DNA from: CADAWZ01 sp045114665
GTDB lineage: Bacteria; Vulcanimicrobiota; CADAWZ01
DNA length: 16,442 nt
Direction of reading: 5' to 3'
Assembly: GCA_045114665.1 (NCBI GenBank)
Contig: JBGUKW010000235.1
Location: 1-16,442, forward strand
Positions 6,572-14,494 of the stretch are shown in pieces; the stretch's first letter is position 1, and every line of letters starts with the position of its first letter. The notes below the pieces were generated by a model that worked only from the letters and a program-made list of their open reading frames with translations, was not told where the DNA came from and made no database searches. Position numbers and translations under genes: made by a program.

Positions 6572-7539
6572 TGTCAAAACTTCTAACAGTAAAAAATTTA
6601 TGTATATCTGCCAAATCAGATAAGGAAACAGTAGATATAATATCGGATGTATCTTTTTCTTTAAAAAAGGGAGAAATGTTTGCCATTGTAGGTGAATCAG
6701 GAAGTGGAAAAAGCATAACAGCTCTTTCCATAATGGGGCTTCTCCCAAAGAATTTTTATATTTCATCTGGTTATATTGAATTTAATGGCAAAGATTTAAT
6801 AGATATATCAACAAAGGAGAGAAGAAATATAATTGGAAGTAAAATTTCAATGATATTTCAAGATCCTTTGACAGCTTTAAATCCACTTTTGACAATAGGC
6901 TTTCAAGTTTCAGAAAATTTGATAATACATGGAAAAATGAAAAAGAGAGATGCACTTGAAGAAAGTGCTAAACTTCTTGAAAAAGTAGGAATAACAAATA
7001 GTAAAGAAAGACTTTCATCATATCCACATCAACTCAGCGGAGGTATGCGTCAAAGAGTTATGATCGCATCTGCTATCTCAATGAAACCTGAACTCTTAAT
7101 AGCAGATGAACCAACTACAGCTCTTGATGTTACTGTTCAGGCGTCGATCATGCGTCTCATAAAAAAATTATGTAAAGATAATGATTCTTCATTGATGTTA
7201 ATTTCTCACAATCTTTCACTCGTGAAAAATACATGTTCATCTGTTGCAGTCATGTATAGTGGTTCAATACAGGAATCAGGACTTTGTGAAGATGTACTTA
7301 CAAATCCATTACATCCATATACAAAGATGTTAATTTCATGCCTTCCAAAAATGGACTCATCAGAAAAATTAATATCTATATCAGGAACGCCTCCTGCCCC
7401 TTCAGAAAGACCAAATGGCTGTTCTTTTAATCCAAGATGTCCAAATGCCAAAGATATCTGTAGAAAGAAAACACCTGCATTAAAAGAAGTCAAAAAAGGT
7501 CATTTTGTAAAATGCTTCAATTTGGAGGAAAATCAATGA
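6571..7539 (+). CDS. oppD: Oligopeptide/dipeptide ABC transporter ATP-binding protein (OppD/DppD type)
   Basis: The 322-residue ATPase has Walker A GESGSGKS (41-48), Q-loop FQDP (96-99), signature LSGGMRQ (155-161), Walker B LLIADE (175-180) and the H-loop His213. The C-terminal extension carries Cys284, Cys290, Cys297 and Cys315 (RCP motif), the four-cysteine module of the oligopeptide subfamily; in some DppD proteins it holds a 4Fe-4S cluster. It energises solute import together with the following ATPase, from the cytoplasmic face of a permease pair. Its ATG overlaps the oppA stop by one base, which points to translational coupling. The H-loop is followed by Asn (SHNLSLV) where Asp is commoner. 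Opp versus Dpp specificity cannot be decided. Confidence 0.92.
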   Translation: MSKLLTVKNLCISAKSDKETVDIISDVSFSLKKGEMFAIVGESGSGKSITALSIMGLLPKNFYISSGYIEFNGKDLIDISTKERRNIIGSKISMIFQDPLTALNPLLTIGFQVSENLIIHGKMKKRDALEESAKLLEKVGITNSKERLSSYPHQLSGGMRQRVMIASAISMKPELLIADEPTTALDVTVQASIMRLIKKLCKDNDSSLMLISHNLSLVKNTCSSVAVMYSGSIQESGLCEDVLTNPLHPYTKMLISCLPKMDSSEKLISISGTPPAPSERPNGCSFNPRCPNAKDICRKKTPALKEVKKGHFVKCFNLEENQ

Positions 7540-8486
7540 TTGAGCCTCTGATTAAGACTGTTAAATTAAAAAAATACTACTCAGTTTCATCTGGTGGCTT
7601 TTTTAACAGAAAAAAAACAATAGTAAAAGCTGTTGATGGTGTATCAATTAAAATACAAAAAAAAGAGACTTTAGGAATCTTGGGTGAATCAGGTTGTGGA
7701 AAAACGACTTTGGGAAGATTGATTCTAAATCTTATTAAACCGACTTCTGGAAAAATATTATATAATGGTCGCCAAATACAAAATATAAATCCAGAATTAC
7801 AAATAATTTTTCAAGATCCATATTCTTCTTTAGACCCTTCAATGACAATAGAAGAATCTTTAAATGAACCAATGGTTGTAAATGGTATTGAAAGATTAGA
7901 GAGAGAAAAAAGAATAAATAATCTGCTTGACAATATAGGTTTTTCTAAAAATATATTGAGCAGATATCCACACCAATTCAGTGGAGGACAGAGGCAAAGA
8001 ATAGTTATAGCAAGGGCATTGACATTACAACCTTCATTTGTTGTTGCTGATGAACCTGTTTCAGCACTCGATGTCTCGATTCAAGCTCAAATATTAAATC
8101 TGTTAAAAGATTTGAGGGAAATATATTCTCTTTCATATCTATTTATATCTCATGATTTATCTGTAGTCAAATATATAAGCGACAGAATTGCTGTTATGTA
8201 TAAAGGCAAAATACTTGAAGAAGGTAATTCTAACGATATTTGTACAAATCCAGTACATCCATATACGAGACTTTTGATAAGTTCACTTCCTGAATATTAC
8301 TCACAAAATGAAGATTCAAAGGAAATAGAAAGAGAACAAAAAGGAAATTGCGTTTTTTATCATCGTTGTCCATTTGCAGATAATAAATGTGAAAATTCAG
8401 AAAATATAAAATTTAAATTATTGGATAACAATCATAAAGTTAGATGTCTAAAAGCAAAAAAAATTGTGGACAATAATTATAATTAA
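7536..8486 (+). CDS. oppF: Oligopeptide/dipeptide ABC transporter ATP-binding protein (OppF/DppF type)
   Basis: Starting at the ATG that overlaps the oppD stop (ATGA), with GGAGG (7524-7528) seven bases upstream, the protein has 316 residues. An in-frame ATG at 7512 lies upstream of that ribosome site and is rejected. Walker A is GESGCGKT (50-57), Q-loop FQDP (92-95), signature FSGGQRQ (148-154), Walker B FVVADE (168-173) and H-loop SHD with His206. The C-terminal extension has Cys272, Cys278, Cys285 and Cys304. It should form the ATPase heterodimer with OppD. The next genes would be permeases in some operons, but here the operon ends and the origin region begins. The final codons contain a DnaA-box-like TGTGGACAA (8465-8473). 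Confidence 0.92.
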   Translation: MIEPLIKTVKLKKYYSVSSGGFFNRKKTIVKAVDGVSIKIQKKETLGILGESGCGKTTLGRLILNLIKPTSGKILYNGRQIQNINPELQIIFQDPYSSLDPSMTIEESLNEPMVVNGIERLEREKRINNLLDNIGFSKNILSRYPHQFSGGQRQRIVIARALTLQPSFVVADEPVSALDVSIQAQILNLLKDLREIYSLSYLFISHDLSVVKYISDRIAVMYKGKILEEGNSNDICTNPVHPYTRLLISSLPEYYSQNEDSKEIEREQKGNCVFYHRCPFADNKCENSENIKFKLLDNNHKVRCLKAKKIVDNNYN

Positions 8487-8531
8487 ATGTAAATAAGTTT
8501 TCCACAAAAAAATAAGATTGACAATAAATTA

Positions 8532-8544
8532 AGTCATGGTCATA
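8532..8544 (+). other. Origin-associated motif, copy B1
   Basis: AGTCATGGTCATA here matches AGTCATGGTTATA in cluster A at 12 of 13 positions. It is not a DnaA box. It lies between two DnaA boxes (8498-8506 and 8580-8588). Function unknown; possibly the site of another initiation factor. Confidence 0.5.
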
Positions 8545-8579
8545 GAGCATGTCTAAAATTAAAATTTAGCAAAAAAATA

Positions 8580-8596
8580 TGTGGATAAGTGAATAA
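8580..8596 (-). other. Composite overlapping DnaA-box pair
   Basis: TGTGGATAAGTGAATAA joins a perfect box and a one-mismatch box sharing one base (8-base step). The identical 17-mer recurs at 8726-8742, and a near-identical version is at 4360-4376 in the opposite orientation. The exact repetition suggests the pair works as one unit. Confidence 0.7.
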
Positions 8597-8620
8597 AATT
8601 ATTTTTCAATTTTTTTTAGT

Positions 8621-8633
8621 AGTCATGGCTGTA
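8621..8633 (+). other. Origin-associated motif, copy B2
   Basis: AGTCATGGCTGTA shares the AGTCATGG core and most of the flank with copies at 8532 and 4414-4426. It lies 24 bases past the composite box pair at 8580-8596. Confidence 0.45.
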
Positions 8634-8725
8634 ATACTTTTTTAGCTAAAAAAATATATTTATTTTTAGTTGAAAATAATGTGGAAAAATTACATATATA
8701 GGCTAATAAAATGCTTTTAAAAGTT

Positions 8726-8742
8726 TGTGGATAAGTGAATAA
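8726..8742 (-). other. Composite overlapping DnaA-box pair, second copy
   Basis: An exact copy of the 17-base composite at 8580-8596, 146 bases downstream and in the same orientation. Confidence 0.7.
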
Positions 8743-8930
8743 CAAAACCTGTTTTCAAAAAAAAATGTTTTATTCACATTATTCTGTGAATTTTCTGTGA
8801 ATGTATAGTGTTTTTATGTGTATCATTACATTAATGGAAACAAAATGTGAATATAAATTCACATAGAAAACACATTAAAGATCGGCTTATAAATGATCTT
8901 TAGACCATTTATCCACAATATACACATATT

Positions 8931-9028
8931 CTATAACTAATATTAAATTATTTATAAAAAATAAATTTAAAATAAAAAATAGAGAAAAAAATATATTAAT
9001 CATAAAATAAATTTTTAAATAAAATAAA
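8931..9028. other. Candidate DNA-unwinding element
   Basis: About 100 bases of almost pure A and T, flanked by perfect DnaA boxes on both sides (8909-8917 and 9029-9037). This arrangement suits strand opening at an origin. I cannot tell from sequence alone whether unwinding happens here or in cluster A. Confidence 0.5.
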
Positions 9029-9256
9029 TGTGGATAAAACATGTGTTTAAATAAAAAATTAGTGGATAATATTATTAATTAATAGAATACATGGACATTT
9101 TTTAATAAACAAATGTGGATATGTGGATATGTTTTAAAAATGCCCTTTTTATACCTTTAGAGTGATTTTTATTTGAAGGATATTAATTATTTTGTTTAGA
9201 AAATTATTCACATTATTTTGAAATTATTAATCTCGATATGGGTAGAGGTTATTGAT

Positions 9257-10618
9257 ATGTCTGGAGATTTAGATATAAAAAATATATGGGAGAAGTGCCT
9301 GAAATATCTTGAAAAAAAGATAGACACAGTTACTTTTGAAACCTGTATAAAAAATATAGAGCCAATTAAGCTCGAAGATAATTTTTTTGTTTTGGGAGTT
9401 ACACCTTTTGCATTCAGTAAAATTGAAAAAAATGATTATTACAAAAATTTTATTGAAATGGCAATTCAAATGCAAATAGGTGATTCAAATATTTCTATAA
9501 AATTTGAAGAAATAGCTGTACAAACTAAGATAATACTTGAAGATACAATAAATGATATTTCTTCAGATGAACCTATTAAGATAAATGGTGCTTCATCTTT
9601 TTATATTAACCCAAAATACAAATTTGAAAATTTTGTTGTTGGGGCGAGTAATGAGCTTGCACATAGTGCTTGCTATGCAGTAGCTTCCAATCCTGGCAAA
9701 GCATATAATCCTTTGTTCATATATGGAGGGGTTGGACTTGGAAAAACGCATTTGCTTCAAGCTATTGCAAATACAGTTTTGAGTAAAAATCCAAAAACAA
9801 ATATTGAATATACTTCTGCAGAAAAATTTACAAGTGAATTTATTTCTCATTTAAAAGAATCAAAAACAGAGATTTTCAGAAGAAAATATAGAAATGTCGA
9901 TTTCCTTTTGATTGATGATATGCAGTTTCTACAGAATAAAAAAGAAACTCAAAATGAGTTTTTTCACACATTTAATGAACTTCATTCAGCAGGAAAACAG
10001 ATTGTTATCACAAGCGATCGTCCTCCAAAAGAAATTCCAAATATATCTGACCGTTTAAGTTCAAGATTTGAAAGTGGTTTAAAAGTCGATATACAGCCTC
10101 CAAATATCGAAACAAGACAGGCTATTTTGATGAAAAAAGCTGAAGTTGAAAAAATATATGTTCCACATGATGTCATAAATTTTATAGCAGAAAATATAAC
10201 AACAAACATAAGAGAATTAGAAGGAGCTTTGACTGGTGTAATAGCAAGGGCTTCTTTAAAAAATCTTCCTATTGATATGACAATCGCCAAGGAAGCATTG
10301 AAAAATGACATATCATATAAAGAACGCGATATAAATATTGATGAAATTCAGAGATGTACTTCTAAATATTTTGGAATAGATGTAGCAGATATAAAGAGTT
10401 CAAAGAGAGACCAAAAGTATTCTATACCTCGCCATATAGCTATGTATCTTGCACGAGAAAAGACAAATATGTCCTATCTTGAGATCGCTCGTGCTTTCAA
10501 TAAGAGCGATCACACAACTGTAAAACATGCCTATGAAAAAGTTTTGGCAAGTTTGAAAAGTGATTCAGATGAGACAAAAAACAATATCAATAACATAATT
10601 GATATGATTAAATCATAA
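9257..10618 (+). CDS. dnaA: Chromosomal replication initiator protein DnaA
   Basis: The 453-residue protein has all four DnaA domains: N-terminal oligomerisation domain (1-about 85), a linker, the AAA+ ATPase (about 118-340) with Walker A GGVGLGKT (157-164), Walker B LLIDD (217-221) and box VII Arg270 (LSSRFESGL), then the DNA-binding domain ending in the signature around DHTTVKHA (418-425). ATP-bound DnaA binds the boxes upstream and opens the origin. The start ATG has a GAGG ribosome site (9245-9248) eight bases upstream; an earlier in-frame TTG at 9218 would add 13 residues upstream of that site and is rejected. A perfect DnaA box (9204-9212) just ahead of the gene suggests autoregulation. 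dnaN follows after 15 bases, probably in the same operon. Confidence 0.98.
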   Translation: MSGDLDIKNIWEKCLKYLEKKIDTVTFETCIKNIEPIKLEDNFFVLGVTPFAFSKIEKNDYYKNFIEMAIQMQIGDSNISIKFEEIAVQTKIILEDTINDISSDEPIKINGASSFYINPKYKFENFVVGASNELAHSACYAVASNPGKAYNPLFIYGGVGLGKTHLLQAIANTVLSKNPKTNIEYTSAEKFTSEFISHLKESKTEIFRRKYRNVDFLLIDDMQFLQNKKETQNEFFHTFNELHSAGKQIVITSDRPPKEIPNISDRLSSRFESGLKVDIQPPNIETRQAILMKKAEVEKIYVPHDVINFIAENITTNIRELEGALTGVIARASLKNLPIDMTIAKEALKNDISYKERDINIDEIQRCTSKYFGIDVADIKSSKRDQKYSIPRHIAMYLAREKTNMSYLEIARAFNKSDHTTVKHAYEKVLASLKSDSDETKNNINNIIDMIKS

Positions 10619-10633
10619 TTGCGGAGGTTTTTT

Positions 10634-11752
10634 ATGTATTGTGAAGTTTCAAGAAAAGATTTGTTAAATGCACTTTCTGTTGCTTATAAAGCAATAAGTG
10701 CTAAATCTCCACTTCCAATCCTTACACATTTTTTGATAGAAGCAGATGAAACAGGTTTAAAAATCTCTGCAACAGATTCAGAACTTGGAATTGAGACATC
10801 TGTAATTGCTTCTACTACAGAGAAGGGGATATTTACAACACCTGCAAAGACATTTTTCGAGATAGTAAACCTTCTTTCAGATGATATTATCAAATTGAAA
10901 TTTGATGAGAGAAACAATGATTTTGCCATAATGACAGACAGTTCTTCTTGTTCTCTTATGACATTAAATGCTGAAGATTTTCCAGAGATTCCTCGTTTTA
11001 ATGAAGGTCATGATTTTGTAATAAAGCAAAAAGATTTTAAAACAGCTATAAAAAGTGTTCTTTTTGCTGTTGCAGGTCAAGATGAGACAAGAGCTGTATT
11101 GACTGGTGTTTGTATAACATTGTCAAATGGAAAAGCAGAATTTGGAGCAACTGATGCAAGAAGACTTGCAATAGTATCTGTTCCTGTTGAATATGAAGGC
11201 AAAGAAGATAAACAGTATATAATTCCAAAAAGAACTCTTGACGAAATTTCTAAATTCCTTCAGTCAACATCTGATGAACCTGTTTATGTTGGAGTTAAGA
11301 AATCATTGATGTTCTTCCGTGTTGGCAATATTTTTATTACTTCAAAGCTGATTGATGGAAATTATCCAAACTTTAGACAGTTTATAAATGATAAACCAAA
11401 ATATTCTATTTCACTTTCTAAAAGTGAATTGTCATCTGCTGTAAAACTCGTTTCAGTAGTTGCACAGGATAGAAATTATTTTAGAAGAGTAAAAATTGAT
11501 GTATCTGAAGATAAATTGAGACTTGAATCAAATACTCAGGATTTGGGAAGTGCTTCAAGAGTTATAGAATGTAAAGTTAAACCTGATGAAGATTTTTCAG
11601 TTGCATTCAATGGTCAATTTATACTTGACTCACTTACAAATATAGACGGAGATGAGATTTCATTTGAAGTATCAAGTCCAGAAGCACAGGGTGTTATCAG
11701 ATCAAAGGAAAATCCAGGACATATCTGTATAATAATGCCTATGAAATTGTAA
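10634..11752 (+). CDS. dnaN: DNA polymerase III beta subunit (sliding clamp)
   Basis: The 372-residue protein matches the clamp length and landmarks: TDARRLA (173-179), SKLIDGNYPNFR (237-248) and the C-terminal MPMKL (368-372), which lines the peptide-binding cleft. Two clamp monomers form a ring that holds the replicative polymerase on DNA and recruits other enzymes. The ATG is preceded by GCGGAGG (10621-10627), six bases away; an in-frame TTG five codons upstream overlaps that site and is rejected. Only 15 bases separate it from dnaA, and a strong terminator follows, so dnaA-dnaN looks like a two-gene unit. recF, a common next gene, is absent. Confidence 0.98.
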   Translation: MYCEVSRKDLLNALSVAYKAISAKSPLPILTHFLIEADETGLKISATDSELGIETSVIASTTEKGIFTTPAKTFFEIVNLLSDDIIKLKFDERNNDFAIMTDSSSCSLMTLNAEDFPEIPRFNEGHDFVIKQKDFKTAIKSVLFAVAGQDETRAVLTGVCITLSNGKAEFGATDARRLAIVSVPVEYEGKEDKQYIIPKRTLDEISKFLQSTSDEPVYVGVKKSLMFFRVGNIFITSKLIDGNYPNFRQFINDKPKYSISLSKSELSSAVKLVSVVAQDRNYFRRVKIDVSEDKLRLESNTQDLGSASRVIECKVKPDEDFSVAFNGQFILDSLTNIDGDEISFEVSSPEAQGVIRSKENPGHICIIMPMKL

Positions 11753-11763
11753 ATAGTTTTATG

Positions 11764-11813
11764 AAAAAAATCATCTGTGTTTGAATAATTATCAAACACA
11801 GATGATTTTTTTT
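11764..11813 (+). terminator. Strong intrinsic terminator after dnaN (possibly bidirectional)
   Basis: TCATCTGTGTTTGA (11771-11784) pairs perfectly with TCAAACACAGATGA (11792-11805) around a 7-base loop. A7 before and T8 after extend the stem and provide the U-tract. It starts 11 bases after the dnaN stop. Confidence 0.93.
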
Positions 11814-12065
11814 CTTATGTAGCTCCCTAACACATGTTAAACATTTTTCAAGATATAGAAGGAAAAAGCAGAATAAAAAGAAGAAGTTTAGAAAAATATT
11901 ATAAATATTTTTTCAAATTTTGGTTTAATTTTCTGCCATAAATAAAATAAAGTGTTAATTTATAGTTAGTTTGGTTAAAAATTAATTTGTAAAATCCAAA
12001 AATCAATAAATTGACTTTTGGAAATTTGAAATAATATTATAAAAAAAATTGGGATATTTGGGGAC
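11814..12065 (+). promoter_or_regulatory. Intergenic region with gyrA promoter
   Basis: Together with the dnaN terminator this gap exceeds 300 bases and holds no ORF I can support. Near its end, TTGACT (12011-12016) and TATTAT (12035-12040) are 18 bases apart, a likely sigma70 promoter with a leader of only about 20 bases. TAATAT (12032-12037) is an alternative -10 with short spacing. The rest is featureless AT-rich DNA to my eye, with no DnaA-box pair. Confidence 0.55.
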
Positions 12066-14474
12066 ATGAAAAAAAGACTTACTTACAAAGAAAATTTGCA
12101 GAAGAATGAAAAAATAGACAAAATTGCTCTTGAATCAGAAATGCAAAATTCTTACATAGATTATGCTATGAGCGTTATTATTTCTCGTGCAATCCCAGAT
12201 GTAAGAGATGGTTTAAAACCTGTTCACAGAAGAATTTTATATGCTATGAACAATTTAAATCTATCTCCTTCTGCTTCTTTTAAGAAATCTGCAGCAATAG
12301 TTGGTGATGTTTTGGGAAAATATCATCCACATGGTGATTCTTCTGTATATGATGCACTTGTAAGACTTGCACAAGATTTTAATATGCGTTATCCATTGAT
12401 AAAAGGACAGGGAAATTTTGGTTCAATAGACGGAGACCCTGCTGCTGCATATAGATATACTGAAGCAAAAATGACAGAAGTTGCTATGGATATAATGGCA
12501 GATTTGGATAAAAAAACTGTTGATTTTGCAGAAAATTTTGATGCTTCCTTAAAAGAGCCTAAAGTAATGCCTTCTAAAATACCTAATTTAATTGTAAATG
12601 GTTCTTCTGGAATTGCAGTTGGAATGGCGACTAATATTCCACCACACAATATGGGCGAAGTTCTAAATGCTGTTTTATATATGTTGGATAATCCAAATGC
12701 CACATTAGAAGAGATAATGAATTTTATAAAAGCACCTGATTTCCCAGGAGGAGGAATAATAATGGGAACTGAAGGGTGTGTTGAAGCATATAGAACAGGC
12801 AAGGGGATTATAACAATAAGGGCTAAAATAGAAGAAGAAAGATTGAAAAGACATGAAGCTCTAATTGTTAAAGAAATTCCTTATCAAGTCAATAAAACAA
12901 AATTAATGGAACAACTTGCTGACGGCATAAAAAAAGGAAAAATAACACATATTTCAGATTTAAGAGATGAATCAGATAAATCTGGTATAAGAATTGTTTT
13001 TGAATTATCAGCAAATTCAAATAAAAAACTTGTATTAAATCAGCTTTACAAATATTCAAATTTACAGATAAGTTATGGCATAATAATGTTGGCTTTAAAA
13101 AATGGTGAGCCCAAAATATTATCTCTTTATGAATTGTTGAAATGTTGGATCGATCACAGAATAGAAGTCGTTACTAAAAGAATAAAATTTGATCTAAATA
13201 AAAATAGACAGAGAGAAGAGATATTAGAAGCTATATTAAAAGCAATAGATAATATTGACCTTGTAATTTCAATAATTCGACATTCTAAGAACAGAAAAGA
13301 AGCAGAGACTAAATTGTGTGAAGAATTGCAATTAACTAAAAAACAGGCTGTGTCTGTCCTTGAAATGAGATTAGAAAATTTAATCAATATTGAAAAAACA
13401 AAAATAGAGAGAGAATATAATAAGATAAAAAAAGAAATAATATCTTTTGAAACAATTTTATCAAAAAAAGAAAAATTGATGTCATTTATTAAGAAAGAGA
13501 TAAATGATATCAAGAAAAAATATCAAGATGAAAGAAGAACAGAGATTTCTTATGATAATATAGAAAATGTTGATTTAGAAGATTTAATTCCAGAGCAGAA
13601 AGTTTATATTTCTTTCACTGCAAATGGATTTATAAAAAGATTGCAAAATACTCCTAAAAATAAGGAGTTATGTAGTGATGAAAAATTTATCTACGAAACT
13701 ACGACACATGAGAATCTCTTGATATTTACTAATTTTGGAAAAGTCTATTCTGTAAAAATTCACCAACTCCCAGAAACAACAAAAAATTCAAGAGGAACTG
13801 CTGCAATAAATATTGCTTCTCTATCTGTAAATGAAAAACCAATTTTTATATATCCTATAAAAAATTTCAAAAAAGGAACTGATTTTTTGTTTATATCTTC
13901 TAAGGGATTTACAAAAAAAATATCACTTGAATCTCTATCACTTGCCAAAAAAAATGGTGCTACTTTTGCAAAACTTGATGAAGATGATGAAATTTATATT
14001 GGCAAAAAATTTGAAGAAAAAGAAGAGATATTGATTGTAGGAAAAAAAGGAACTACATATCTTTTGAGAGTAGATGAGATTGAGCATTCAAACAGAAATT
14101 CAAGAGGTTTAAAAACAATATCTACAAGTTCAAAAACAGATAGAATATCAAATATAATACCTTTTGAAAAAGGCAAGGAATTAGTAATATCTACAGAACA
14201 TGGCTCGTGTTGTAGAATTTCTTCTAATCAATATTTAATACCATCAAAAAGCAATAAAGCTATTGAAGTAATGAAAATTTTGGACAATGAAGAAAATGTA
14301 AAGTTTGCTTTTATGGCATTGAAGACAGATAATATTGAATTTAAGGATGAAAAAAATAATTCTGTTGTGATTTCTGTGCAGAGTATAGATACTGCTTCGA
14401 GATATAAAAAAGGTTCTAAACCTAAGAATTTAGAATTTAACATTATAACAAGTTTAAATTTGTTAAAAAATTAA
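12066..14474 (+). CDS. gyrA: Type IIA topoisomerase subunit A (DNA gyrase subunit A-like)
   Basis: The 802-residue protein is the DNA-cutting subunit of gyrase/topoisomerase IV. The N-terminal half has DYAMSVIISRAIPDVRDGLKP, the GDVLGKYHPHGDSSVYD region (80-96) with Ser92 and Asp96 matching E. coli Ser83 and Asp87, so no classic quinolone-resistance change is present. The catalytic Tyr131 (with Arg130) is in AAYRYTEAKM. A coiled-coil tower (about 370-490) leads to a C-terminal beta-pinwheel (about 510-802) with blade motifs such as GFIKRL, GKVYSV, GFTKKI and GTTYLLRV. The Gly/Arg-rich GyrA box (QRRGGKG type), which gyrase uses to wrap DNA and supercoil, is not visible at its usual place after GFIKR. 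The enzyme could therefore be topoisomerase IV-like (parC), or a divergent GyrA. gyrB is not adjacent. Ribosome binding is weak (GGGG close to the ATG). Confidence 0.92.
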   Translation: MKKRLTYKENLQKNEKIDKIALESEMQNSYIDYAMSVIISRAIPDVRDGLKPVHRRILYAMNNLNLSPSASFKKSAAIVGDVLGKYHPHGDSSVYDALVRLAQDFNMRYPLIKGQGNFGSIDGDPAAAYRYTEAKMTEVAMDIMADLDKKTVDFAENFDASLKEPKVMPSKIPNLIVNGSSGIAVGMATNIPPHNMGEVLNAVLYMLDNPNATLEEIMNFIKAPDFPGGGIIMGTEGCVEAYRTGKGIITIRAKIEEERLKRHEALIVKEIPYQVNKTKLMEQLADGIKKGKITHISDLRDESDKSGIRIVFELSANSNKKLVLNQLYKYSNLQISYGIIMLALKNGEPKILSLYELLKCWIDHRIEVVTKRIKFDLNKNRQREEILEAILKAIDNIDLVISIIRHSKNRKEAETKLCEELQLTKKQAVSVLEMRLENLINIEKTKIEREYNKIKKEIISFETILSKKEKLMSFIKKEINDIKKKYQDERRTEISYDNIENVDLEDLIPEQKVYISFTANGFIKRLQNTPKNKELCSDEKFIYETTTHENLLIFTNFGKVYSVKIHQLPETTKNSRGTAAINIASLSVNEKPIFIYPIKNFKKGTDFLFISSKGFTKKISLESLSLAKKNGATFAKLDEDDEIYIGKKFEEKEEILIVGKKGTTYLLRVDEIEHSNRNSRGLKTISTSSKTDRISNIIPFEKGKELVISTEHGSCCRISSNQYLIPSKSNKAIEVMKILDNEENVKFAFMALKTDNIEFKDEKNNSVVISVQSIDTASRYKKGSKPKNLEFNIITSLNLLKN

Positions 14475-14494
14475 CAATATGTCAATATAAAATC

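Larger units (their letters stand above)
8487..9256. other. Replication origin region, DnaA-box cluster B
   Basis: This gene-free stretch just upstream of dnaA is filled with DnaA boxes (consensus TTWTNCACA). Exact matches: 8498-8506 (+), 8580-8588 (-), 8680-8688 (-), 8726-8734 (-), 8770-8778 (+), 8909-8917 (+), 9029-9037 (-), 9204-9212 (+). One-mismatch boxes include 8588-8596, 8734-8742, 8846-8854, 8918-8926, 9042-9050, 9061-9069, 9114-9122 and 9122-9130. Several are paired with one shared base. Position next to dnaA, box density and AT richness make an oriC role very likely. No ORF of note lies inside it. Confidence 0.92.

Noticed and set aside
8612..8633. TAGTAG next to the origin motif as a DnaA-trio unwinding element
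   Set aside because: Only two triplets are present, and the required neighbouring DnaA box and GC-rich spacer are not in the right place.
9218..9256. Earlier TTG start for dnaA
   Set aside because: It precedes the GAGG ribosome site, adds 13 residues unlike the DnaA N-terminus and would overlap the tail of the last DnaA box region.
12389..12802. 137-residue minus-strand ORF inside gyrA
   Set aside because: It mirrors the most conserved part of gyrA; its openness follows from gyrA codon use.
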